IMG/VR virus record: IMGVR_UViG_3300001782_000010
Coordinates: 1 to 55,670 of that record
DNA: 55,670 nt
Reading direction: 5' to 3' (one strand)
Origin: a virus
Shown: positions 31,995 through 39,700 of the stretch, one piece after another
Position numbering within the stretch: the stretch's first letter is position 1
Layout: each line of letters opens with the position of its first letter
The notes under the pieces: model-generated
What the model saw: only the letters and a program-made list of their open reading frames with translations
Told to the model about the DNA's origin: nothing
The model's database searches: none
Made by a program: the position numbers and the translations under genes

Positions 31995-33062
31995 ATGAGA
32001 GCTATTGAGGTTCTAGCTGCCATAACTACATCAGATCTTACTGGATTATATCCTAAGATTATGACTGCTGTTGAAACAGAAATGAGAGAAGCTCGTTTTG
32101 GAGCACAGCTTGTTAAAGAGAATAGAGATTTAACAGGTAAAGGACGTACATTAACTGTTCCATACAGATCTAGAATTGCATATAGTGGAACGACTGCTGT
32201 TGGTTATGTTGCTGAAGGAACAAGTCCAACTGAAGTTAAAGCAACTTATACAACTGTTGAAGTTACAGTTACTAAAATTGGTGCATCTTTCAAGGTGACT
32301 CAAGAAGCAATAGATTCTGTTGCGGTTGATATTATAAAAGATCAGATAGCTGAAGTTGGTGAAGCACTTGCAGACTTTGAAGATTGGATGATTATGGACG
32401 AATTGTATGGTGCTTCTGAGGTTACTACAATAATCTCTGGAGATACTACAATGACTCTTTCAGGTCCAATACTTGATATTTTGGAATATAGAGAGACAGA
32501 TGCTAGTGGAACTGATAAAATGTCTGAGATAACTTATATAGATGCATATCTTAATTCTGCAAATGGACAGGTATTTGTTTCAGCCACATATACTAATGTT
32601 TACTTTAAGTATAAGAAATCTTCAAGGACCAATTGGTTTGAAGGAGTAGGGACTGTTACTGTAGCAGACTATATTGATCTTGTTAAAGGTAGAACAGAAA
32701 TGAAGAAGCTAAAATATCATCCAAATATATGTGTATTTGGTCCTGATCATGAAGCAAAGCTTTTGGAAGATAGTAGATTCATAGATGCAAGTCAGTATGG
32801 TGCAAGAGAACCAGTCTTGAATGGTGAGATTGGTAAAGCTGCAGGACTAAAACTTTTAACTGCTATACACACATATGGTAGAGCACTATTGTTCTTGGAC
32901 ACTGATAAAGCTGCATGGTTGATTCTTAAGAGAGAACTTGATATGAAGCTTAAGGAGCTTCCAGAAGAGGATTCGTTTGCATATTACTTCTACAGAGAAT
33001 GTATTCCAGCTGTTATTCATGAAGATGCTATTGTACTGGTAGCTGTTGACTATACAGTGTAA
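31995..33062 (+). CDS. Major capsid protein, HK97 fold
   Basis: 355 residues after GAGGGAGGT. Features of HK97-fold capsids: an N-terminal arm helix, RTLTVPYRSRIAYSG and YVAEGTSPTEVKATYTTVEV (E-loop and adjacent strands), the spine region around FKVTQEAIDSVAVDIIKDQI with its long helix, and late A-domain strands (HPNICVFGPDHEAKLLED, KELPEEDSFAYYFYRECIP). The acidic long helix QIAEVGEALADFEDWMIMDE is typical. The gene has its own promoter and terminators on both sides, and less AT-biased codons than many neighbours (GCT, GGT, CTT), fitting the most abundant protein. Its cleaved delta domain is likely carried by the scaffold gene upstream. Confidence 0.87.
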   Translation: MRAIEVLAAITTSDLTGLYPKIMTAVETEMREARFGAQLVKENRDLTGKGRTLTVPYRSRIAYSGTTAVGYVAEGTSPTEVKATYTTVEVTVTKIGASFKVTQEAIDSVAVDIIKDQIAEVGEALADFEDWMIMDELYGASEVTTIISGDTTMTLSGPILDILEYRETDASGTDKMSEITYIDAYLNSANGQVFVSATYTNVYFKYKKSSRTNWFEGVGTVTVADYIDLVKGRTEMKKLKYHPNICVFGPDHEAKLLEDSRFIDASQYGAREPVLNGEIGKAAGLKLLTAIHTYGRALLFLDTDKAAWLILKRELDMKLKELPEEDSFAYYFYRECIPAVIHEDAIVLVAVDYTV

Positions 33063-33084
33063 ACATAAATTACATTTTATTTTG

Positions 33085-33135
33085 TGACATATTCCTCTAA
33101 AGTAGGAGTATGTCAATAAACTTTTATTTTATATT
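33085..33135 (+). terminator. Strong hairpin terminator after the capsid gene
   Basis: A 12-base stem (33085-33096 with 33104-33115, one G-T pair) closes a seven-base CTAAAGT loop and is followed by T-rich DNA (33121-33135). With the terminator before the gene this insulates the capsid gene as a single-gene unit. Confidence 0.8.
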
Positions 33136-33137
33136 AT

Positions 33138-33152
33138 TCTTTATATGATAGT
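33138..33152 (+). promoter_or_regulatory. Possible TATA box for the connector operon
   Basis: TTTATATGATAG lies between the capsid terminator and the connector ATG at 33183, about 35-45 bases upstream of it, with GGGAGGG following. A new promoter is needed here because of the strong terminator just before. The motif itself is weak. Confidence 0.35.
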
Positions 33153-33182
33153 GAATACAGTATATTTAAGGGAGGGAATAAT

Positions 33183-33926
33183 ATGGTCTATAATGAACCA
33201 GAAAATATTCGTAAAATTGGGAATTTAACTGCTTCTCAGGCACCTAATAACTTACTTGAAGACTTTATAAATAAAGCAGATAGATCATTAATAAATAGTA
33301 TAACTGTTCAAGTTAGAAATGAAGAGATGGTAAATGATATTAATCGTACAGAATCTCAAGTAATAGATGGAAATAACAAAGTCTTCTACACTCAACATTT
33401 TCCTTTAGCAGATACAAATTCTAGTTACACACTTATTAATAATGAAATTAAATGGGTATGGACAGATGATATTAAAGTATATACATGGGGTACTAAATAT
33501 GATGAAAGTACTAAATCAGAAGTTACTATAATAAATATTAATGATAAAACAGGAATGGTAGAGTTAGAAACTGCACCATCTTCAGATTCTATAGCTTGGA
33601 TTACATGTGATTATTATCATTATTATAATGAAATGGACTTTGAAATAATAAAAGAAGTAGCAGCCATTGGAGCATTATTAAGATGGGCTAGAAGAGAATA
33701 TTTCTGGCATCCTGATAGCATAAGAATTGGACCTTTAGATGTCAAATATATTCCAAGATCTAGTAAGTTAGGTTCTATAGAAGGAGGATTACCAACTACT
33801 AGAATATATCAAGCATATATTCATGGACTAAATCTATTGAAAAAGAAAGCATTTGCTAAGACTGATGATAAAACTATAACTAGGATTAAAAGAATGGAAG
33901 AGAAAGAAAGTGATATTCCAACATAA
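33183..33926 (+). CDS. Head-tail adaptor (connector) protein
   Basis: 247 residues after GGGAGGG. It follows the capsid gene, the standard place for the adaptor that binds below the portal. The C-terminal two thirds show helical segments (MDFEIIKEVAAIGALLRWAR, TTRIYQAYIHGLNLLKKKAF), and the middle has beta-hairpin sequences (KVFYTQHFPLADTNSSYTL). Such a mixed plan, longer than the 100-residue gp6-type adaptors, is seen in some archaeal and phage connectors. Assignment relies mostly on position. Confidence 0.5.
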   Translation: MVYNEPENIRKIGNLTASQAPNNLLEDFINKADRSLINSITVQVRNEEMVNDINRTESQVIDGNNKVFYTQHFPLADTNSSYTLINNEIKWVWTDDIKVYTWGTKYDESTKSEVTIININDKTGMVELETAPSSDSIAWITCDYYHYYNEMDFEIIKEVAAIGALLRWARREYFWHPDSIRIGPLDVKYIPRSSKLGSIEGGLPTTRIYQAYIHGLNLLKKKAFAKTDDKTITRIKRMEEKESDIPT

Positions 33927-33937
33927 GGGGTAATAAA

Positions 33938-34294
33938 ATGTTCTTTTTATCAAGTATACTAAAGAATAATTATATTCTGAAAAAAGTAGAGGAAATAATA
34001 ATAGATGAAATATATGGTACTACACAATCTATAGATACTTCATATGAGATACAAGGATTAATTATACCTTTAACTGTAGAAGATTTAAGATATGAATTAT
34101 CTGGAATATACAAAGTTGGAGATGCAAGAGGGTATTTCTTGAAAGAATTTGCAATAGGAACTAAGATTCTATCTATAGAAACAAATGATATATTAGTAGA
34201 TGGTTCTATTAATTATAGAGCTGATCTTTATAATGATTATAAATGGAGCACTATTGAATTAAGAGAGGTATTTCTAAGGAGAGTACAGGAATAA
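33938..34294 (+). CDS. Head-completion / stopper-like protein
   Basis: 118 residues following GGGGT. Hydrophobic beta strands dominate the second half (YFLKEFAIGTKILSIETNDI, GSINYRADLYND). It occupies the second slot between adaptor and the gp10-like neck protein, where head-closure (stopper) proteins lie in siphovirus gene order. I see no diagnostic motif; the call is by synteny. Confidence 0.45.
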   Translation: MFFLSSILKNNYILKKVEEIIIDEIYGTTQSIDTSYEIQGLIIPLTVEDLRYELSGIYKVGDARGYFLKEFAIGTKILSIETNDILVDGSINYRADLYNDYKWSTIELREVFLRRVQE

Positions 34295-34809
34295 TGGCTA
34301 GAACAAAATCCAACTTAAACAAATTTACTAGAGGATTTAGAAGAATAATTAGAGAAGAAATGTATAGAGCTTCTTTTAGAATACCTAAAGAAATATCTAA
34401 TGCTTGTCCTGCTCCAGGAATGAAAGGATCATTTGGAGGGAAATATATTAGAACAGAAGGTGGAGCAATGTTTGAAATATTTACTACTTTTCCTAGAATA
34501 ATTGCTGTATATGCTATGGAATTTGGTAGAAGAGAATTACCAGCTAGAGAACGTCCTTATCCATTATATATTAGAGGGAAACCAGTTATTAAAAGAAGAA
34601 GGAGAGCAAAAGGAGTATATCAAGAAAAACCAAGTGCAAGAGAACAAGCTAAATATGATGAAGAAGGATATATTATAAGATATGGTCCAATTGGACCTCA
34701 GAAAGCTAGACCATTTATAGTTCCTACATGGATAAGAGAATTTAATAATCTAAAGAAAAGAATTGGTATTAGACTGATAGAATTAGTTAAAAGGAGTAAA
34801 ATATCTTGA
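34294..34809 (+). CDS. HK97 gp10-like neck / tail completion protein
   Basis: 171 residues; ATG overlaps the previous stop by one base. The sequence starts basic and helical, has FEIFTTFPRIIAVYAMEFGR followed by the typical KARPFIVPTWIREF near the C-terminus. The phrase ARPFI.P...., with a preceding small-residue loop, is characteristic of gp10-family tail-completion proteins. Length fits. An insertion rich in Arg/Lys (KRRRRAKGVYQEK) in the middle is unusual. Confidence 0.6.
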   Translation: MARTKSNLNKFTRGFRRIIREEMYRASFRIPKEISNACPAPGMKGSFGGKYIRTEGGAMFEIFTTFPRIIAVYAMEFGRRELPARERPYPLYIRGKPVIKRRRRAKGVYQEKPSAREQAKYDEEGYIIRYGPIGPQKARPFIVPTWIREFNNLKKRIGIRLIELVKRSKIS

Positions 34810-35270
34810 GTTTTACATTTGAAAGAATTACTAAAGATCTTATAGAGTTTTTAAGAGATAAAGTAGAAGATCCTATAAGTAGAGGAAAAGAATGGATATA
34901 TCCAGATTATCCAAGAGTAGATGCTAAAATGCCTAGGATCTCAATTATACAATCTGGTTCTCCTTTTCTAAGAGAATATATTAGTAATAATCAATCAATA
35001 TGGAATATAACATTTACAATAGATGTATGGACTAATTCTAAAGTTAAAGTAACTATTAATGATGAAATATATTCAGGAAGTAAATTAAGAGAATATTTAA
35101 CCGATCAAGTTGTATCTGCATTTATTGATAATAAATCTATTTTAGAATCTTCTTATGGAATTTTAGATGCATTACCAGGATCAATCTTTACACATCCTTA
35201 TAATGAAGAATTGGATGAATATAGAAAGAGTATTCCTTTTACATTTAGTATAGTACGAATTACTGGATAA
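34806..35270 (+). CDS. Tail terminator-like protein
   Basis: 154 residues from TTG overlapping the previous stop, with AAGGAG about ten bases before. FTFERITKDLIEFLRDKVED, IYPDYPRVDAKMPRISIIQ, and NITFTIDVWTNSK match the helix-strand order of tail-terminator proteins (gpU/TrP group), which end tail tube growth. It lies immediately before the tail tube gene, as usual. Confidence 0.55.
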   Translation: MSFTFERITKDLIEFLRDKVEDPISRGKEWIYPDYPRVDAKMPRISIIQSGSPFLREYISNNQSIWNITFTIDVWTNSKVKVTINDEIYSGSKLREYLTDQVVSAFIDNKSILESSYGILDALPGSIFTHPYNEELDEYRKSIPFTFSIVRITG

Positions 35271-35283
35271 TATATATAAATAA
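35269..35283 (+). promoter_or_regulatory. TATA-like box of the tail tube gene
   Basis: AATATATATAAATAA lies about 70-80 bases before the tube ATG (35350). The leader that follows contains a small inverted repeat AGATC-AAGAA-GATCT (about 35303-35325) and ends in AAGGGAGGT. A separate promoter for this abundant protein would parallel the capsid gene. Confidence 0.4.
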
Positions 35284-35349
35284 GGAAATATAATTTATTT
35301 ATTGAGATCAAGAAGATCTTATAAAACCAAGTAAGGGAGGTTATGTATA

Positions 35350-35769
35350 ATGCCTACAGTTATAAAAGGATGGAAAGCTGAAATCTGGTCCACAGCTACT
35401 GCTGGAGGACAAACTCTGTACAAAATAGGATATGCCGAATCAGCTACTGTAGATATTGATTCTGCTGTAGATGAGTTCTTAGCTGTTGGAGAATGGTCTC
35501 CTGTGGCAATTGCTGAAGGTCCTCGTATTCTAACAGGTACACTTTCAGAAGCATGGGTTGATAATACACATGTTGCATTTATTTATGGTGATGTAACTAC
35601 ACATGAACAGTTCAAGTGGCAATTATATGTTTATAATACTACAAATAACTTGTATATCTGGGCATATGACTGTTTGATAGAGTCTTTGAGTCTTGATATT
35701 CCTGCTGATGGATTTCTAACACAAGATGTAGATTTCAGAGCAACGTACTGGGTATATGGATCCTTCTAA
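35350..35769 (+). CDS. Major tail (tube) protein
   Basis: 139 residues after AAGGGAGGT. It is almost entirely beta: WKAEIWSTATAGGQTLYKIG, ESATVDIDSAVDEFLAVGEW, GTLSEAWVDNTH, FKWQLYVYNTTNN, DVDFRATYWV. This matches the short tube proteins of siphoviruses and P2-like tubes (GWKAEIW..., SATVDIDS..., acts as a hexameric ring). Codon choice is less AT-biased than in its neighbours, as for the capsid gene, which agrees with heavy expression. Position before the tail chaperones supports it. Confidence 0.72.
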   Translation: MPTVIKGWKAEIWSTATAGGQTLYKIGYAESATVDIDSAVDEFLAVGEWSPVAIAEGPRILTGTLSEAWVDNTHVAFIYGDVTTHEQFKWQLYVYNTTNNLYIWAYDCLIESLSLDIPADGFLTQDVDFRATYWVYGSF

Positions 35770-35792
35770 GATCAAATTAAAGGGGATATCTC

Positions 35793-36254
35793 TTGTCTTC
35801 AAGTCATTATTCAGAAACAGAGAAAGCTATAATTGGATGGACATTAGCTACCAAGGGGTATATATCTCTTAACTGGAAATTTAAGAGGACAGGGGAAAAC
35901 CGTTCTTTCTTTTTATGTCCTGTTATTGGAATTATAAGTCCAGATTATTATTTCCTAGATAGATTTGATAAAGTAGTTAAATGTGGTAATATTAGACATA
36001 AAGGACTTCCTAAATATGGAAGACAAGATTATATTTGGCAAGTTAATAAACAAGAAGAAGTATATAGAATTTTAAAAGAAGTTATTCCTTACTTGCCTAA
36101 TAAAGAAAAAATAAAACTAGCAGAATTGGTTATGGAATTCTGTGAATTAAGAAAGTATGGAACACTTAAGAAGAAACCATATTCTGATAGAGAAAAAGAA
36201 ATAGCAGTAGAAATAACTGCTATCAATAAAAAGAATAGGAGAGGTGGTAAATGA
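35793..36254 (+). CDS. Degenerate LAGLIDADG endonuclease-like protein
   Basis: 153 residues from TTG. The first segment SETEKAIIGWTLATKGYISL can be aligned with the single-copy LAGLIDADG motif (EKAYLAGFIDGEGSISL), but the acidic catalytic residue is replaced by Ala/Thr and the following Glu by Lys. The rest keeps the pattern of that fold: DYYFLDRFDKVV as the second helix, QDYIWQVNKQEEVYRILKEV, IPYLPNKEKIKLAELVMEFC, which matches the phrase IPYLx-KK-qA-l-EF typical of such nucleases. It lies between tail tube and tail chaperone genes. It may be a decayed homing gene or a DNA-binding protein using the fold without cutting. Confidence 0.5.
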   Translation: MSSSHYSETEKAIIGWTLATKGYISLNWKFKRTGENRSFFLCPVIGIISPDYYFLDRFDKVVKCGNIRHKGLPKYGRQDYIWQVNKQEEVYRILKEVIPYLPNKEKIKLAELVMEFCELRKYGTLKKKPYSDREKEIAVEITAINKKNRRGGK

Positions 36255-36571
36255 GTGAAGAAAGAGAAGTAGCTCAGATAGGGGATTTAGTTGATACAGA
36301 AGCAGAGAAATGGGTTAAAATTGATCTAATAGACAAAGAAGTACGTATCAAGAAGATACTACTTGGTTCAATGGGTAATATTACTAAGAAAGCAGGTGAT
36401 GATCCATTTGAAAATCTTATATTAATGATTCTTGAAGGTCTAGTAGAACCCAAGCTTACAAGAGATGATATTGAAAAAATGAATCCACTAGTAGCTAATG
36501 AAATTGGCATGTCAATTGCTGAGTTCAGTGGAATGACAAAAGAATCAGCTAAGAAGATCAGAAATTTATAA
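36251..36571 (+). CDS. Tail assembly chaperone, zero-frame product (gpG-like)
   Basis: 106 residues after GAGAGGTGG. It is small, acidic and helical (PFENLILMILEGLVEPKLTR, MSIAEFSGMTKESAKKIRNL) and sits between tube and tape measure, the conserved place for gpG. The gene ends in a slip sequence A AAT TTA directly before its TAA, and a second coding segment follows in the -1 frame. The shorter product should be the major one. Confidence 0.7.
   Translation: MSEEREVAQIGDLVDTEAEKWVKIDLIDKEVRIKKILLGSMGNITKKAGDDPFENLILMILEGLVEPKLTRDDIEKMNPLVANEIGMSIAEFSGMTKESAKKIRNL
36562..36568 (+). promoter_or_regulatory. Programmed -1 ribosomal frameshift site (AAATTTA)
   Basis: The heptamer has the X XXY YYZ form in the right phase (A AAT TTA) and is followed at once by the zero-frame stop TAA. 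The -1 frame is closed shortly upstream (TAA within gct-aag) and open downstream to 36753. A hairpin (36592-36620: ATATGGA with TCCATAT plus ATT with AAT) starts about 23 bases later, further than the usual 5-9, so its stimulatory role is uncertain. The same heptamer is known as a slip site in Rous sarcoma virus. Confidence 0.75.
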
Positions 36572-36753
36572 GAAGTGATTATGGTTGGAGTATATGGATA
36601 TTAATGCATGAATTCCATATTGCTGATCCAAAAGTTGTAGCTAGATGGACTCCAGAGTTCTTATATTTCATGGCTAAAGGACTAGAGAAATATAATAAGG
36701 AACTAGAAAGAGCAAGGAAGAAAGCAAGTAGAAAAGCTAAAAGGAAGCATTAA
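36568..36753 (+). CDS. Tail assembly chaperone -1 frame extension (gpT-like)
   Basis: After a -1 slip at 36562-36568 the frame adds 61 residues beginning IRSDYGWSIWILMHEFHIAD, then VVARWTPEFLYFMAKGLEKY and a Lys/Arg-rich end. The phrases YGW..W.L..EF and WTPEFLYFM resemble gpT-type extensions (tail chaperone domain following gpG). The full fusion would be about 167 residues. An in-frame ATG at 36604 could start a separate 49-residue protein, but it has no clear ribosome site and would miss the conserved YGW part. Confidence 0.68.
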   Translation: MRSDYGWSIWILMHEFHIADPKVVARWTPEFLYFMAKGLEKYNKELERARKKASRKAKRKH

Positions 36754-36754
36754 A

Positions 36755-36778
36755 TCCCCTTTTATATTTAAAAGGAGG
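36755..36778 (+). promoter_or_regulatory. Hairpin that could mask the tape-measure ribosome site
   Basis: CCTTTT (36758-36763) pairs with AAAAGG (36770-36775) around ATATTT, so part of the AAAAGGAGG site for the ATG at 36788 would be in the stem. A further C-G pair is possible beyond one mismatch. Tape-measure translation could be held back in this way; the stem is short and the effect is a guess. Confidence 0.35.
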
Positions 36779-36787
36779 TAAATAAAT

Positions 36788-39700
36788 ATGGCAGAAGTTG
36801 GACGTCCTATATCAGAAATTATTATTCGTTGTATGATTGAGTGTAAACAGACTACAAAAGGTTTACAGAACTTACAGGAAGAACAAAAGAAAACTATTAA
36901 GATAGGAGATCAATTAAAAGATAATCATAGGAAAATTCAAGATAGTGTTTTTCAAACTGCTAAAAGTTTGGAAGAATTAAAGTCTTCTTTAAGAGAAGTT
37001 ACACAAGTACCAGAATTTAGACCTAAAGTAAATATTAACGAAATAGTTAAAGAACTAGAACGTTTGATGGGTTATGAAATTAATTTAGAAAAGAAAGTAG
37101 GAGACTTAAAGAAAAAATTTGCAGAAAAGATGGAAATAAAAGATATCAAAGGAGCAGAAAGTGTTAAGAAACAATTAATTAAAATAGAAGAAGAATTATA
37201 TAATGTTCGTAAAACAAGAACTTCTTTGATAAATGAATTAAAAGGATCTATGCCAGGAATAATAATTCCAACACATGTTGAAACTAAAGAATCTTATCTT
37301 GAAGTTCAGGCTTTAGTTAAAAGATTATATCAGTTAAGAAATAAACAGAAAGAAGTTATGGAAGAATGGTTGAAGTCTTCTAAAGAAGGTGCTACTGCAA
37401 CTGCTAAGAATTATAAAAAACAGTTTGATCTTTTAACTTCTGAAGTAGAAAAGACTAGGAATCTTATTCAGCAGTTATCAGGAATAAGTGTTACTACTAA
37501 ATATGATATTGCTCCTGTTCGAGGAACAATTGAAGAAGCATTATTAAAACAAATAAATATTGCTCAACAGAAACTTAAGGATCTTTTTAAAGCAGAAATG
37601 CCTCCTAAAGAATTACAAATATTTCCTAAAATATTTAAAAAACTAACTTCTGAAGAAATAATTGAAAAAGTTCCTATAGTTAAAACAAAAGCTGAATTAA
37701 CTCAAGAAATTACTAGAGTTCTTAAAGAAGATATTAAAGCACCTGAAAAGGCTATTCAGGAAATAATTAGAAAGGTTGTTAAAGAACCTGAAGAAATTCC
37801 AAGAACAGCTACTATTGTTGTTGATTTAAATGAAGAACTTGTAAAAAGAGGACTAGAACCACTTACAGCAGTTCAAGCTTCTAAATTAGAATTTGATTTA
37901 ATGCCTACTGGGTTATCTGAACTTGAACAAGCAATTTCTATTATTAAAGATTCTCAGAAATCACATGAAAGAACTATTGAAAAAGTTGAAAAGGCTGGAA
38001 TAGCTCAGACAGAATATGGTAAAGGAGTAATTCATTGGGAACAAAAAGTTATTGATCAATATCAGACTGTTCTAAATCTTTTAGGAAAATTTCCTAAGTA
38101 TATACTTGGAACAGGAATAATGGAAGAAGCTAAAGAATTAATTGCATATCTAGAACAAATTAAAGCAACTATAAGAACAATACCTACTATAGAAGAAGTT
38201 AAAGCTCCTGATATTTTGAAAGATGTTCCAAAAGAACAATTAGTAAGATGTAAAGTAATATGTGATGAAGCAACTAAGAAAATAAAAGAATTAACTTCTA
38301 CTAAAATATCTAAAGTGGTTTATGAAGCAGAAGTACCTCCACATGTAAGAGTAGAACCATTAACAATACTAGTTAAATATGTACAAGAAAAACTTCCAGA
38401 AGTAAAAATTCCAGATGCTATTCAAAAGATTGTAAGTGAATATGAAGGAGAGATGCCTCCAGAAACATATGAAGCTATTCTTGATTTTGCTTTAGGAAAG
38501 ATTCCAGAAGTACCTCCTGCGGTACAAAGTTTAATGTACAAATATAGACCATTAGAAGAACCAGAACTAAAAGAATTATCTCAGTTTATAGAATTGGTTC
38601 ATAAAGAAGTACCTACTGTAAAATTAGAACCATATTTAATAGATGTTGAATATGCTAGAATTGCTCCTCCAAAACTTGATCCTATCAGACAAGATATTAA
38701 AGTTATGGAAGCAAAGATTCCAGATTTTGAAGTACCTCCTGCTGTTAGGGAAATATTACATAAAGAAGAACCAATTCCTATTCAAGAACTTGAACCTTTA
38801 ATAAGATGGATTAAACCTCAGTACGAAAAAGTAGAAGATTTAAAACTTCCTCCATTACTTAGAGATATTAAAATTGTTGAACAAGAAATTCCTAAACCTG
38901 AAATAGAAGCTGCAGAAATTCCAATACAATGTAAACTAATATGTATGGAAACAACTAAGGAAGCTTTAGATAAAGTAACTGGTAAAAGAGAAATTGAAAT
39001 TTCTCTTCCTCACGCACCAGTAAGAACGTTTGCTAACAGAATGTCAAGTGATGTTGGTGCAATCAGTACTGGTCTTTCTGGTTTAAGCAGATCAATTGGA
39101 TCTTCATTTCAACTTATGAGTGATAGGGCTGAAAGATTCAGAGCTACACAATTAAGATGGATCGGAAGAGACTTGATGAGAATTGGATTTATGATCACAA
39201 TATATGGCAGAATGTTTTCTACTACATTTCAGAAAGCTGCAACTGCTTCAGCAGATTTGGAAGGAGCATTAATGGACATTGGAGATGTTTTAGAAGATAT
39301 GGCAGATATTATTGGTACAACTATTGCTCCAATCTTTGAAGCATTACGAGGTCCATTAGAGGCTATTCAAGATTTCTTAGAAATGAACGAAATAATTGCT
39401 GCTGTAATTGGAGTAGTCATTCTTATTGGAAGCGCATTTGTACTTCTAGCTTCACAAATGTTCTCTGTTATTGGAACTATTACAGTTCTAAGATATGGAC
39501 TTGTACAAATAGCTGGATCAGCTCTTGGTGCAAAAACAGAAGTTAGAGGATTAACTGATATGTTAAAACTTCTGTTTGAAGTATTGATGGGTGCAACAAG
39601 AGTTCAAAGAACAATGGTGCAAGAGTTGGGATTATCTCAAGAAGAAACTAAGAAGTTTGCTTTAGGAATAGACGATACTATTATGAAATTAGAAGCATTT

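Noticed and set aside
36604-36753. Independent 49-residue gene after gpG
   Set aside because: The slip heptamer directly before the stop and the gpT-like residues upstream of this ATG make a frameshift product more likely.
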